Origin: Actinophytocola sp963840275 | Lineage (GTDB): Bacteria > Actinomycetota > Actinomycetes > Mycobacteriales > Pseudonocardiaceae | Direction of reading: 5' to 3' | NCBI GenBank assembly: GCA_963840275.1 | Contig: CAWIYK010000002.1 | Location: forward strand, 806,001-870,000 | DNA length: 64,000 nt | Shown here: positions 1 to 8,319 of the stretch, one piece after another | How positions within the stretch are numbered: the first letter of the stretch is position 1 | Layout of the letters: each line of letters starts with the position of its first letter | The notes under the pieces: generated by a model | Seen by the model: the letters and a program-made list of their open reading frames with translations, nothing else | Databases searched by the model: none | What the model was told of the DNA's origin: nothing | Made by a program: the position numbers and the translations under genes

Positions 1-391
1 CCTCCGGCACCAGCGCGACGATGGCCTGGCGCCCGATCGACATGGCGGGCAGCACGAGCATGCCGCCGACGAACCCGCACACCAGCAGCGCCGTGTACGA
101 CAGGTGCGGGGCGACGACCCAGAACGCGGCCTCGCCGAACGTCGTCACCGCGAGCATCGGCCGCAGGCCGAACCGGTCGACGACCCGGCCCATCACCGGC
201 GCGCCCACCGCGATCCCGATGGTGCACACCGCGCCGACCGTGCCCGCCGCCCCGTAGCCGCGCCCCATCTCGACGGCGATGTGCAGCGTGAGGACCATCC
301 CGGCGGCGGTGCCCGGGATACGGGCGAAGAACGTGAGCACCATCAGGGTTCGCACCCCGGGCAGTGCCAACACGCGGCGGTAGAGCTGCAT
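1..391 (-). CDS. MFS transporter, N-terminal part (cut by window edge)
   Basis: Only the first 130 codons are in the window; the rest lies beyond the left edge. The reading begins MQLYRRVLALPGVRTLMVL and shows hydrophobic helices separated by the MFS loop 2-3 signature (GAPVMGRVVDRFGLRP), which places it in the major facilitator superfamily of secondary transporters in the cytoplasmic membrane. The substrate cannot be read from this part. ATG at 391 is the only start consistent with the helix pattern. A PafBC-type promoter (430-452) sits about 33 bp upstream, so expression after DNA damage is plausible, which would suit a drug exporter. That role is inference. Confidence 0.8.
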   Translation of the reverse strand, partial: MQLYRRVLALPGVRTLMVLTFFARIPGTAAGMVLTLHIAVEMGRGYGAAGTVGAVCTIGIAVGAPVMGRVVDRFGLRPMLAVTTFGEAAFWVVAPHLSYTALLVCGFVGGMLVLPAMSIGRQAIVALVPE

Positions 392-774
392 GGATGGATG
401 TGACCTCTCGTGGGTGGCCGGCGGCAACCAATTTACGTCGGGCCACCGACAGGTTCGGTCTTTTCTGGACTCGTTCCAGAGAAGGTCGCCAAGCAGCACA
501 CGGCGGGACCTGCGTAAATCCACCACAAGGGTCGTTCGGCGACTCGATCGTGTCACTGGCGTCGCGTCGTTTGCGCTGGTCAACGAGAGGGCGGTAACCG
601 GTCGTGGCTCTCGTCACCCGTACGGGACGGCGGCCGCCGCCTGCTTGGCCGCATTTATTCACGCATTGCTAATACCTTATCGAATCCGACCGATTTCTGT
701 ATGGCGCGACCGGCCCGGTACGGAGACCATGCTTTCCGGAGGGAGTTTTCAACACCCTAAGGAGAAGTTCGAGA
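392..774. other. Intergenic region between MFS and secreted-protein genes
   Basis: These 383 bp are divergent regulatory DNA. The left part holds the PafBC-type promoter of the MFS gene. The right part, about 650-770, is clearly less GC-rich than the surroundings (TTTATTCACGCATTGCTAAT) and should contain the promoter of the secreted-protein gene. No gene with coding character is visible. Confidence 0.6.
430..452 (-). promoter_or_regulatory. PafBC-type (RecA-independent DNA damage) promoter of the MFS gene
   Basis: On the minus strand CTGTCGGTG, an 8 bp spacer and TAAATT match the RecA-NDp consensus TTGTCRGTG-N8-TAnnnT. The predicted transcript start near 424 gives a 33 nt leader to the ATG at 391. 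Seven such sites occur in this window. Confidence 0.7.
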
Positions 775-1353
775 ATGAACATCAGACTAATTCGTATTGT
801 CGTGGCGGTGGTTTCCACCGCCGTGGTGTCCGTGCTCGGCGCCGGTCTCGCGAACGCGGCCGCGGCGGATCGGTTGGCATCGGAAATCGCGCAGGCGAGC
901 GGTCAGCAGACCACGCACACCGCGGCCGAGTACCTCGAGCAGCTGCACGACTACGTCCAGGCGGCGGTCGACGCGGACGACGTCGACGCGGTGGAGGCGG
1001 CGGTCAAGCACCTGCGTCCGGTGCTCGGCGTGGTGGCCAAGGCCCCGGTGGAGCGGGTCGCGGCGGCACTGAACGACCGGGCCGACGTCCAGGCGGCCCA
1101 GGTCGAGCGGGACCTGCCGGGTCTGACCCTGTTGGCGCCGGTCACCGGCCTGCTGACGTCGTTGCTGGTGACGCTGCTGGACCTGGTGACGAGCCTGCTG
1201 GGCGGCCTGCCGCTGCCCCTGCCGCTACCGCTGCCGGAGCTGCCCGAACTGCCGCTGCCCGAGGTGCCCGGCGCGACCCTGCCCGTGGTGCCGGCGGTAC
1301 CCGTGGTGCCGGCAGCGCCCGACGTGCCGGCCCCGGACGTCCCGCTGCCCTGA
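775..1353 (+). CDS. Small secreted protein with proline/leucine-rich C-terminus
   Basis: The 192-residue product starts with a clear Sec signal peptide: positive start MNIRLIR, hydrophobic stretch to about residue 25, then a likely cleavage after ANA (residues 25-27). The mature part (28-115) is acidic and predicted helical. Residues 120-145 are leucine-rich, and the C-terminus (145-192) is a low-complexity PLPLPLPEL run followed by VPxVP repeats. It may be a cell-surface or wall-associated protein. The strong Shine-Dalgarno AAGGAG is 8 bp before ATG, and a perfect 18 bp terminator follows, so it is probably monocistronic. No family is recognised. Confidence 0.75.
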   Translation: MNIRLIRIVVAVVSTAVVSVLGAGLANAAAADRLASEIAQASGQQTTHTAAEYLEQLHDYVQAAVDADDVDAVEAAVKHLRPVLGVVAKAPVERVAAALNDRADVQAAQVERDLPGLTLLAPVTGLLTSLLVTLLDLVTSLLGGLPLPLPLPLPELPELPLPEVPGATLPVVPAVPVVPAAPDVPAPDVPLP

Positions 1354-1371
1354 CCGAGTCCGCACGAAGAA

Positions 1372-1418
1372 CCGGACCGCGGTAATCCATTCGAGGGGTG
1401 TGGATTACCGCGGTCCGG
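1372..1418. terminator. Bidirectional terminator hairpin
   Basis: A perfect 18 bp inverted repeat, arms 1372-1389 and 1401-1418, with an 11 nt loop. It lies between the convergent ends of the secreted-protein gene and the esterase gene and can serve both. Confidence 0.85.
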
Positions 1419-1433
1419 CGCGTCCGAAAACAG

Positions 1434-2531
1434 TTACGCGGTCGGTCGGAAAATGTCCACGACATTCGCGCGTGACCGCAACGCGAGGCCCGTGCGCAGC
1501 GCACCGGCGGCTTCCGACACGGCTTCCCGAAATCGCGTGCCGAGGTTGATGAAACTGACGAAACCGTGAATAAGGTCGTCGTGCTGGCGTTTCACCACGG
1601 GCACGCCGGCCTCCCGCAGCCGGTCGGCGAACGCGTTGCCCTCGTCACGCAGCGGGTCGAACCCCGCGGTCGCCACGTAGGCGGGCGGCAGTCCACGCAG
1701 GTCGTCGGCGAGCAGCACGGACACCCGCGGGTCGGACCTCGTGTCGACGTCCGGCACGTAGTGGTCGAGGAACCAGGTCATGTCGTCGTCGGTGAGGAAG
1801 AACCCGTCGGCGAACACGTCCCGCGAGCGCCGCCGCGTCGTCATGTCGGTCGCCGGGTAGAACAGCAGCTGGAACACCGGCCGCGGCCCGCTGGCCCGCA
1901 CGGTGTCGAGACAGACGGTGGCGGCCAGGTTGGCGCCCGCGCTGTCCCCGCCGACCGCGATCGCGGACGGGTCCGCGCCGAGCGTCTCCGCGTTGGCGGC
2001 CGCGAACCGGAACGCCGTGTACGCGTCGTCCGCGGCGGCGGGGAAGTGGTGTTCCGGGGCCAGCCGGTAGCCGACCGACAGCACCCGCACCTGCGCGTTG
2101 CGGGCGAGGTACCGGCAGGTCAGGTCGTGGGTGTCGAGACTGCCGATGACCCAGCCGCCGCCGTGGAAGTACACCAGCAGCGGGGAGCCGGCGGGGAGGT
2201 TCACGGGCTCGTAGAGGCGGGCGGGCACGGGGTCGCCGTCGGACGGGATCGGCAGCTCCCTGCTGCGCACCCCGGTCACCGCGGGGCTCGCGACGAGGAC
2301 GCGGCGCAGGTCGAGCTGGGCGCGCGCCTCGGCGGCCGTGCCACGGGAGAGGTTGTTGTCGGTCAGCGCCAGCATGCGCAGCAGCAGCTGCGCGTCCAGC
2401 GCCAGCTCGAGCCCGTCCCGCCGGATCGGCGTGCCGGCGATGAGCCTGCGCACCGGCTGGGGGAGCGCGAACACGGCGTGCAGCGCGGCACCCTGGATCG
2501 GCAGCGGAACCCTGTCCATCAGCGTCGACAT
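1434..2531 (-). CDS. Alpha/beta hydrolase, hormone-sensitive-lipase family esterase
   Basis: A 365-residue cytosolic carboxylesterase of the HSL (bacterial family IV) type that hydrolyses short acyl esters. The oxyanion motif HGGGW, the nucleophile elbow GDSAGAN (Ser197), the acid Asp292 (FDPLRDEG) and His322 (IHGF) are all present and correctly spaced. The N-terminal about 80 residues form the usual cap. ATG at 2531 is preferred over the longer in-frame start at 2591 because GGGAGG lies 6 bp upstream of it and the extra 20 residues are not cap-like. It stands alone between a terminator and a divergent oxidoreductase gene. Substrate unknown. Confidence 0.88.
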   Translation of the reverse strand: MSTLMDRVPLPIQGAALHAVFALPQPVRRLIAGTPIRRDGLELALDAQLLLRMLALTDNNLSRGTAAEARAQLDLRRVLVASPAVTGVRSRELPIPSDGDPVPARLYEPVNLPAGSPLLVYFHGGGWVIGSLDTHDLTCRYLARNAQVRVLSVGYRLAPEHHFPAAADDAYTAFRFAAANAETLGADPSAIAVGGDSAGANLAATVCLDTVRASGPRPVFQLLFYPATDMTTRRRSRDVFADGFFLTDDDMTWFLDHYVPDVDTRSDPRVSVLLADDLRGLPPAYVATAGFDPLRDEGNAFADRLREAGVPVVKRQHDDLIHGFVSFINLGTRFREAVSEAAGALRTGLALRSRANVVDIFRPTA

Positions 2532-2754
2532 GAGCGCCTCCCAGGCGGTTACGAGAGGGAGGCTACCCAGTGGTGCCGGAATCGCCGGCATTCGACGCGG
2601 TGGGCCGTGTCGAATCGGGCGCGCATCTCACCACAGCGGCCGGTTCTTGGCCAGACCGCCGATGGTCCGGTCCCACCGCGGTCCCATCGGCGGTGGACTA
2701 TCCGCCGATACGGTCGAGAATGGAGGATGATCGAGGTGGCTGGAAGGGAGTGCC

Positions 2755-3312
2755 GTGACGGTCAACGTGGTGGGCATCGGCGGGTCGCTGCGCACCGACT
2801 CGCAGTCCGAGCGCGCGCTGCGCATCGCGCTCGAGGGGGCTGAGCGGGCCGGCGCCAAGACGACCGTCATCTCCGGCGCCGACCTCGTGCTGCCGTTCTA
2901 CGACCCTGCCGAGCCGGACCGCTCGCCGGCCGCGTACCGGCTGGTCGAGGAGCTCCGCAACGCCGACGGCGTGGTGCTGGTCTCGCCCGGCTACCACGGC
3001 ACGATCTCCGGCCTGGTCAAGAACGCCCTGGACTACGTGGAGGACCTCCGCGACGACAGTCGCCCCTACCTCGACGGCCGCGCGGTCGGCTGCGTCGCCG
3101 CGGCGCGGGGCTGGCAGGCGTCGGTGACCACGCTGACCTCGCTGCGCTCGATCGTCCACGCGTTACGCGGCTGGCCGACCCCGCTCGGCGCCGCCGTCAA
3201 CTCGGCGCAGGTCATGTTCGGGCCGGACGGCGCCTGCTCGGACGAGCAGGTCACCACCACCCTTCGCACGATCGGGCTACAGGTCGTGGAGTTCGCCACA
3301 GCGCGCGTGTGA
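2755..3312 (+). CDS. NADPH-dependent FMN reductase
   Basis: A 185-residue flavodoxin-like reductase. The phosphate-binding loop GIGGSLRTDSQSER (residues 6-19) and VLVSPGYHGTISGLVKNALDY, in the flavin-contact strand and helix, are diagnostic of the NADPH-dependent FMN reductase family (SsuE/azoreductase-like). It should reduce free FMN or a quinone or azo substrate with NADPH in the cytosol. GTG at 2755 has AAGGGAG 5 bp upstream. The dps gene follows after 55 bp containing an inverted repeat, so the two may be co-regulated in oxidative stress. That link is inference. Confidence 0.88.
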   Translation: MTVNVVGIGGSLRTDSQSERALRIALEGAERAGAKTTVISGADLVLPFYDPAEPDRSPAAYRLVEELRNADGVVLVSPGYHGTISGLVKNALDYVEDLRDDSRPYLDGRAVGCVAAARGWQASVTTLTSLRSIVHALRGWPTPLGAAVNSAQVMFGPDGACSDEQVTTTLRTIGLQVVEFATARV

Positions 3313-3328
3313 GCGGAATTGGGCGCGG

Positions 3329-3353
3329 GTACACCGGGTTCTTCCTGGTGTAC
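3329..3353. promoter_or_regulatory. Inverted repeat in the dps leader
   Basis: Arms GTACACCGGG and CCTGGTGTAC (10 bp, one mismatch) with a 5 nt loop, ending directly before the Shine-Dalgarno AAAGGAG. It could be an operator or an RNA hairpin controlling dps. The proximity to the ribosome site is seen; the function is not known. Confidence 0.45.
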
Positions 3354-3367
3354 GAAAGGAGCGTCAC

Positions 3368-3844
3368 ATGGCCAAGTCTCCCATCACCAGCCCCCTCGGC
3401 GACGCCGAGCGCGAGGCGACCGGAGCCGTTCTGCAGGCGACCCTGGTGGACCTCGTCGACCTGTCCCTGATCGCCAAGCAGGCCCACTGGAACGTCGTCG
3501 GCTCGAACTTCCGCAGCGCCCACCTCCAGCTCGACGAGCTGGTCGACGCCGCACGTCAGTACGTCGACGACGTCGCGGAGCGCGCGAACGCCATCGGCAT
3601 CTCGCCGAACGGCAAGGCCAAGACCGTCGTCGAGAGCTCCGGCATCCCGGCGTACCCCGACAACTGGCAGACCGTCGAGTCGACGGTCGCCGCGATCGTC
3701 GCCATCCTCGGCGAGGTCATCAAGCGGCTGCGCAAGCGCATCGACGAGACCGACAAGACGGACCTGGTCACACAGGACCTGCTGATCGAGATCGCCGCCG
3801 AGCTCGAGAAGCAGCACTGGATGTGGCAGGCGCAGACGGCCTAG
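3368..3844 (+). CDS. dps: Dps family DNA-binding ferritin-like protein
   Basis: A 158-residue member of the Dps (DNA protection during starvation) family. The four-helix ferritin fold carries the intersubunit ferroxidase ligands in AKQAHWNVVGSNF (His about 39), DELVDAARQYVDDVAERA and the following helix. Dps dodecamers oxidise Fe(II) with hydrogen peroxide, store iron and coat DNA in stress. The start has a strong AAAGGAG. The stop codon overlaps that of the convergent S9 peptidase gene in the sequence CTAG, leaving no spacer. Confidence 0.92.
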   Translation: MAKSPITSPLGDAEREATGAVLQATLVDLVDLSLIAKQAHWNVVGSNFRSAHLQLDELVDAARQYVDDVAERANAIGISPNGKAKTVVESSGIPAYPDNWQTVESTVAAIVAILGEVIKRLRKRIDETDKTDLVTQDLLIEIAAELEKQHWMWQAQTA

Positions 3845-5697
3845 CGGCCCAGCGCCCGCCGCGTGAAGTCCACCTCGATCGCGGTCTGCTTGACCGTCTC
3901 GGCCACGACGAGCGAGCCGTGGCCCGCGTCGTACCGGTACACCTCGTACGGGCTGTCCCGTTCCGCCAGCTTGTCCAGGTAGTTGTCGATCTGGCGGATC
4001 GGACAGCGCGGGTCGTTCTCGCCCGCCACCACGAGCACCGGCACCCGCACCTGGTCGACGTAGGTGATCGGCGAGCACTCGACGTAGCGGTCGGGCACCT
4101 CGGCCGGTGAGCCACCGAACAGCGCCCGGTCGAACGCCCGCAGCGGCTCCATCTCGTCCTCGTACGCGGCGAGGTAGTCGGCGACCGGCACGCCCGCGAT
4201 GCCCGCGGCCCACAGCGTCGGCTGCGTGCCGAGCGCGAGCAGGCTGAGGTACCCGCCCCACGAGGCGCCGTTGACCACGCACTTCGCGGGGTCGGACAGG
4301 CCCTTCTCCACCGCCCACGCGTGCACCGCGGCCACGTCGGCCAGCTCGGTCAGGCCGGGCCGCCCCTCGATGGCATCGCGCCACTGCGAGCCGTAGCCGG
4401 ACGAGCCGCGGTAGTTGACGTGCACCACGGCGAAGCCGGCGTCCAGCCACACCGCGCGGTAGGCGGAGAACCGGTCCTCGTCGTGCGAGTGCGGGCCGCC
4501 GTGCAGCGTGAACACGGTCGGCAGCGGGCCGTCGGGGGCGTCCGCGGGCCGCGCGTAGAGGGCGTGCACGTGCCCGCTCTCGCCCGGCACGAACACGTCG
4601 CTCAGCTCGACCGACGCCGGCGCCTTGTGGCCCGGCGGCTCGAGCAGCACCCGTTCGGTGCCGTCGGTGAACAGCGCGCGCACCACGCCGGGCCGGGCCG
4701 CGTTGGACCACGAGTACTCGACCGTGTGGTCGGGCCGCACGTCCGCCGACCCGACGGTGCCCGGCGGGGTGTTGAGGCGGGTCAGCGTGCCGGAGCGCAG
4801 GTCGTAGCGGTGCAGGGTGTTGCGGGCCTCGTGCGTGTGCACGACGATCAGCGCCCGGCCGTCCGGGTACCAGTCGGCGGCGAGCTCACCGGGCAGGTCG
4901 ATGGTCAGCTCGGTCTCGGTGTCCCGCGCGACGTCCCAGACCAGGAGCTCCTCGCGGCCGCGCCGCTCGTGCCGGACCAGCAGCCGCTGGTCGCCGGCGA
5001 CCGGGCTGAAGCCGACCGCGTCGAGGCCTTTGCCCTTGCCGTCCCACTTCTCGGCGACCGTCGAGCCGTCGGCCACGGCGAGTACCCGCAGCGCCGGGTG
5101 CCGGTTGTCGCCGTGCTCGGAGTGCTCGATGGCGAGCAGCGTCTCGTCGCGGGACAGCGCGGCGACGCCGCCGTCGTGCTCGTCGCGGTAGACCACCTCG
5201 GCCGGCGCGCCGGCCCGCGCGACGAAGATCGTGGTGCCGTCGTCGTTCGAGACACCGACGGCGACGACGTCGCGGCCGACGCCGAGGCCGGCGGGGTAGC
5301 CCGCCACGGTGCCCGGCACCGCGGTCGCCGGCTCCTCGTCGGACGGCCGCCCGGCGAACGGCTCGGAGACCCAGCTGCCGAACTCGTCGCCGTCGGAGTC
5401 GGCGAACCACCAGACGTGCTGGCCGTCCGGGGTGATGGTGCCGCTGTGGGTGCCGTTGGGCCGGTCGGTGACCTGCCGGTGCGTGTTGGTCGCCCGGTCC
5501 CAGGCGTAGACCTCGAACACGCCACCGGCGTTGGAGATGTAGATGTTGCGGTCCGGCGCGTCCCGCGCCCAGTTCGGCAGGGACACCCGTGCCGCGGTGA
5601 ACCGAGCCCGCCAGCGGGCCTCGGCGTCGTCGTCGGCGAACAGGGTGTCGGGTACCGCGGCGGGCGGGTGGTTGCGCACCCCACGATCCTGCCTCAT
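3841..5697 (-). CDS. S9 family prolyl oligopeptidase / acylaminoacyl peptidase
   Basis: 618 residues: an N-terminal beta-propeller (about 60-380, with WD-like repeats such as GTHSGTITPDGQHVWW) and a C-terminal alpha/beta hydrolase domain (about 385-618). The triad is Ser479 (GASWGGY), Asp562 (GENDPRCP) and His593 (AGHGS). Such enzymes cut short peptides after proline or remove acylated N-terminal residues, usually in the cytosol; no signal peptide is seen. ATG 5697 is chosen because upstream in-frame sequence lacks family character; a GTG six codons downstream is possible. The 176 bp to the divergent cysteine protease gene is AT-rich and probably holds both promoters. Confidence 0.9.
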   Translation of the reverse strand: MRQDRGVRNHPPAAVPDTLFADDDAEARWRARFTAARVSLPNWARDAPDRNIYISNAGGVFEVYAWDRATNTHRQVTDRPNGTHSGTITPDGQHVWWFADSDGDEFGSWVSEPFAGRPSDEEPATAVPGTVAGYPAGLGVGRDVVAVGVSNDDGTTIFVARAGAPAEVVYRDEHDGGVAALSRDETLLAIEHSEHGDNRHPALRVLAVADGSTVAEKWDGKGKGLDAVGFSPVAGDQRLLVRHERRGREELLVWDVARDTETELTIDLPGELAADWYPDGRALIVVHTHEARNTLHRYDLRSGTLTRLNTPPGTVGSADVRPDHTVEYSWSNAARPGVVRALFTDGTERVLLEPPGHKAPASVELSDVFVPGESGHVHALYARPADAPDGPLPTVFTLHGGPHSHDEDRFSAYRAVWLDAGFAVVHVNYRGSSGYGSQWRDAIEGRPGLTELADVAAVHAWAVEKGLSDPAKCVVNGASWGGYLSLLALGTQPTLWAAGIAGVPVADYLAAYEDEMEPLRAFDRALFGGSPAEVPDRYVECSPITYVDQVRVPVLVVAGENDPRCPIRQIDNYLDKLAERDSPYEVYRYDAGHGSLVVAETVKQTAIEVDFTRRALGR

Positions 5698-5786
5698 CGC
5701 CACCGGGTCGCGCAGCCGCCAACCGCCTGTACCGCGCACACCGTCGGAAATTCCTGGTACTGATATCCCCGATACGTCGAAAATCC

Positions 5787-5801
5787 TTGCTATATAAGCA
5801 A
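5787..5801. promoter_or_regulatory. AT-rich palindrome in a divergent promoter region
   Basis: TTGCT-ATATA-AGCAA forms a perfect 5+5 palindrome in a strikingly AT-rich patch (5740-5830) between the S9 peptidase and papain-like protease genes. It may be an operator serving one or both divergent promoters. Confidence 0.4.
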
Positions 5802-5873
5802 TGGCGGTATCCATCCGGTGCTGGCGGGACTCTAATGGGGTGTCCATCACGCAACTCCCGAACGGGAGGACAG

Positions 5874-7025
5874 ATGAGTTCAGACAGACCCCACACCGCT
5901 GAGATCGCGAGCGTCCGCGAGACGCTCGCCGAGTTGGGCAACCCGTGGCAGGCCGCGGAGACGCGGATGAGCAGGCTGCCGGACGACTGGCGGGCCGCCC
6001 GCCTCGGCGTGCCGGCCCCGACCGACGAGGAGATCGCCGAGCGCGCCGGCCAGCCGAGTGCCATGGCCGCTGCCGCGCGGGCCGCCGTCGGCCAGTCGGT
6101 GTCCGCGATGAACGCACCCGGCGTGTCCCTGCCCGCCGCGTTCGACCTGCGCAACGTCGGTGGCCGGAGCTTCGTCACCGGCATCCGGGATCAGGGCGGC
6201 TGTGGTTCGTGTGTCGCGTTCGGCACCCTCGCCTCGATCGAGAGCACCGCCGCGTACACCCGCGGCGCCCCTGGCCTCGCGCTCGACCTGTCCGAGGCGC
6301 ACCTCTACCACGTGCACGCGAAGGCCCGCGGCTACACGTGCGCGTCCGGCTCGTGGCCCGACGACCTGTACTCGGACTGCGTGACGAAGGGCGTCACGTT
6401 CGAGGACTACTTCCCCTACAGCGACGCCGGCTCCGGCACGCTGAACGCGGACTGGCCGAACCGGCTCGCGAAGACGGCCGGCCTGACGAACCTGACCGGC
6501 AACCCGGCCGCGATCAAGCAGCACATCTACAGCTACGGCGGCGTGGTCTCCTGCTTCGTCGTCTACAACGACTTCTTCCACTACAAGACCGGCGTGTACA
6601 AGCACACGACCGAGACGGTCGCCGGCGGCCACTGTGTCGCGCTGATCGGCTGGGACGACGCGGCCGGCTGCTGGATCGGCAAGAACTCGTGGGGCACCGG
6701 CTGGGGCGACGGCGGGTTCTTCCGCATCGCGTACGGCGACTCGTTCATCGAGGACTACCCGGGTGCGCGGCCGACGGTGTTCGGCTGCACGTCGGTGAGC
6801 CTGCGGGCGTGGCTGCCCGCGCAGCGCACGCTGCGGCTGTTCGCCACCGCCAACGACGCCAACGGCTGGGCCTACCTGGAGAACTACGGGTGGGCGCACC
6901 TCGCGGGCGGCTCGCACACGACGACCAACAAGCTGGCCGAGCTGACCCACGCACGGGCCAGCGGGCACGCGGTCAGCCCGTTCATCAACGGCGCCGAGCT
7001 GAGCTCGGTGCTCGTCGCAGACTGA
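5874..7025 (+). CDS. Papain-like (C1 family) cysteine protease
   Basis: 383 residues. Residues 1-85 look like a pro-region or linker, then a C1A catalytic domain: oxyanion Gln107 and nucleophile Cys113 (DQGGCGSC), His253 (GGHCVALIGW) and Asn271 (KNSWGTGWG). Residues about 310-383 form an extra C-terminal domain (LRLFATANDANGWAYLEN). No signal peptide is visible, unusual for a papain-type enzyme, so it may act in the cytosol or be exported by another route. The start has GGGAGG 7 bp upstream. The next two genes follow after 12 bp and with a 4 bp overlap, and the last encodes a chagasin-like inhibitor, so protease and inhibitor are co-expressed. Confidence 0.9.
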   Translation: MSSDRPHTAEIASVRETLAELGNPWQAAETRMSRLPDDWRAARLGVPAPTDEEIAERAGQPSAMAAAARAAVGQSVSAMNAPGVSLPAAFDLRNVGGRSFVTGIRDQGGCGSCVAFGTLASIESTAAYTRGAPGLALDLSEAHLYHVHAKARGYTCASGSWPDDLYSDCVTKGVTFEDYFPYSDAGSGTLNADWPNRLAKTAGLTNLTGNPAAIKQHIYSYGGVVSCFVVYNDFFHYKTGVYKHTTETVAGGHCVALIGWDDAAGCWIGKNSWGTGWGDGGFFRIAYGDSFIEDYPGARPTVFGCTSVSLRAWLPAQRTLRLFATANDANGWAYLENYGWAHLAGGSHTTTNKLAELTHARASGHAVSPFINGAELSSVLVAD

Positions 7026-7037
7026 GAGGACCTCGTC

Positions 7038-7481
7038 ATGGCAACTCCTGTTGCCCGCAAGACCCGTAAACCGGTCCGCGGCGGGGCCGAGACCGCGCAG
7101 GCCACCCAGGCGCCGCCGGAGCCGACGGCCCCGGCCGGGCCGGAGACCCCGCCACCGATGCCGTCCTCGATGATCGGGACCGCCGCGGTGATGATGGGGC
7201 CGGACGCGAACGCCCCGATGCCGCCCGCGCTCGACGAGGCGGGCCTGACGGCGATCACCGTCGGCTGGGTCTACAACCGCGCGATCACGCACCTGTGGTC
7301 CTACGACGCGTCGACGGGCGTGTGGGTGTGGGTCGACGGGATCGGCTGGAAGCGGCTGTCGCCGGTCTCGGAGTTCGGCCACTCGCACATGACGGTGCTG
7401 GCGACCGTCGCGACGGACCGGAACCTGGCGGTCGACTACCACGAGGACGCCGCCGGCCAGATCGACCAGCTCCTCGTGTGA
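7038..7481 (+). CDS. Unknown protein between protease and inhibitor
   Basis: 147 residues. The first 60 are low-complexity Pro/Ala/Thr (APPEPTAPAGPETPPP), then a compact domain rich in tryptophan (VGWVYNRAITHLWSYD, VWVWVDGIGWKRL). I recognise no family. It lies 12 bp after the cysteine protease gene, with Shine-Dalgarno GAGAGG, and its stop overlaps the GTG start of the inhibitor gene. A substrate, chaperone or partner role for the protease is suggested by context only. The C-terminus ends with an acidic patch (HEDAAGQIDQ). Confidence 0.75.
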   Translation: MATPVARKTRKPVRGGAETAQATQAPPEPTAPAGPETPPPMPSSMIGTAAVMMGPDANAPMPPALDEAGLTAITVGWVYNRAITHLWSYDASTGVWVWVDGIGWKRLSPVSEFGHSHMTVLATVATDRNLAVDYHEDAAGQIDQLLV

Positions 7482-7750
7482 GCGCGACGATCGACGCGCG
7501 GGTCGGTGAGACGGTGTCTCTGGCGTTGCCGGAGACACCGGGCACCGGCTACCGCTGGCGGCTGACGTCGCCGTTGGCGGTCGTCTCGGACTCCTTCGTC
7601 GCGGGCTCGGCGCCCGGGGCGGGCGGGGAGCGGGTGTTCGAGGTGGCCGTCGACGCGCCGGGCCGGCACGAGGTGTTGGCCGAGCTGGCGCGGCCGTGGG
7701 AGTCGGCGGTGCGGGACGTGCGGACGTTCGTGGTCGCCGCGCGGTTGTAG
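7478..7750 (+). CDS. Chagasin (I42) family cysteine protease inhibitor
   Basis: 90 residues starting at GTG 7478, which overlaps the upstream stop (GTGTGA). The all-beta sequence has the hallmark loop of inhibitor family I42, LPETPGTGYRW (consensus NPTTGYxW), and the later loop near ERVFEV, both of which enter the active-site cleft of papain-like enzymes in characterised chagasins. No signal peptide, matching the protease of the same operon. The likely job is protecting the cell from, or timing, the C1 protease. Longer upstream in-frame reading overlaps the preceding gene and is not credible. Confidence 0.82.
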   Translation: MSATIDARVGETVSLALPETPGTGYRWRLTSPLAVVSDSFVAGSAPGAGGERVFEVAVDAPGRHEVLAELARPWESAVRDVRTFVVAARL

Positions 7751-7776
7751 TCGCGTCATTCGGGGTATCTGTCGGC

Positions 7777-8319
7777 ATGGGCTATGTCGTGGATCTGCAC
7801 CGGCCGGTGTCCGGCGATGTCATCGACCTGATCCTGGCGGATCACCGTTTGTTCGAGGAGCTGCTGCGGGCGCTGCGCGACTCCTCGGCCGACCGCGAGT
7901 CGGTGCGCGCCGCGCTGGCCATGGTGCTGGTGGCGCATGCGGAGGCCGAGGAGAAGTTCGTGTACCCGAAGCTCCGCAAGCGCAACGCGGTCGGCGCCGA
8001 GGAGGCGGAGCACGGCGAGGAGGAGCACGCCGAGGGCCACGAGGCGCTGCTGAAGGTGCTGGAGCTGAAGGGCACCGACACGGACGCGTTCGCGGACGCC
8101 GTCGAGGAGCTGTCGGGCGCGATCAACCACCACCTGGCGGAGGAGGAGCTGACGATCCTCAACCCGGCCCGCGACGAGGTGGGCCCGAGGGTGCGTGCGG
8201 ACCTCGGCGAGGAGTTCCTGAAGGAGCGCAACCGCCAGATCGACGCGGGCTGCGGTTCGGTGGAGAACGTGCGGCGCCTGGTGGCGAAGGCCCGCCGCGA
8301 AGGCCAGCTCGACGACTAG
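7777..8319 (+). CDS. Hemerythrin HHE domain protein
   Basis: 180 residues with an HHE cation-binding four-helix bundle. Candidate iron ligands are in LILADHRLFEELL, LVAHAEAEEKFVYP, EGHEALL and INHHLAEEEL. Such proteins bind a di-iron centre and sense or buffer oxygen, peroxide or nitric oxide. ATG 7777 is chosen because the upstream extension overlaps the inhibitor gene and precedes the helix start. The TAG stop overlaps that of the convergent glyoxalase-fold gene (CTAG), the second such overlap in this stretch. Confidence 0.87.
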   Translation: MGYVVDLHRPVSGDVIDLILADHRLFEELLRALRDSSADRESVRAALAMVLVAHAEAEEKFVYPKLRKRNAVGAEEAEHGEEEHAEGHEALLKVLELKGTDTDAFADAVEELSGAINHHLAEEELTILNPARDEVGPRVRADLGEEFLKERNRQIDAGCGSVENVRRLVAKARREGQLDD

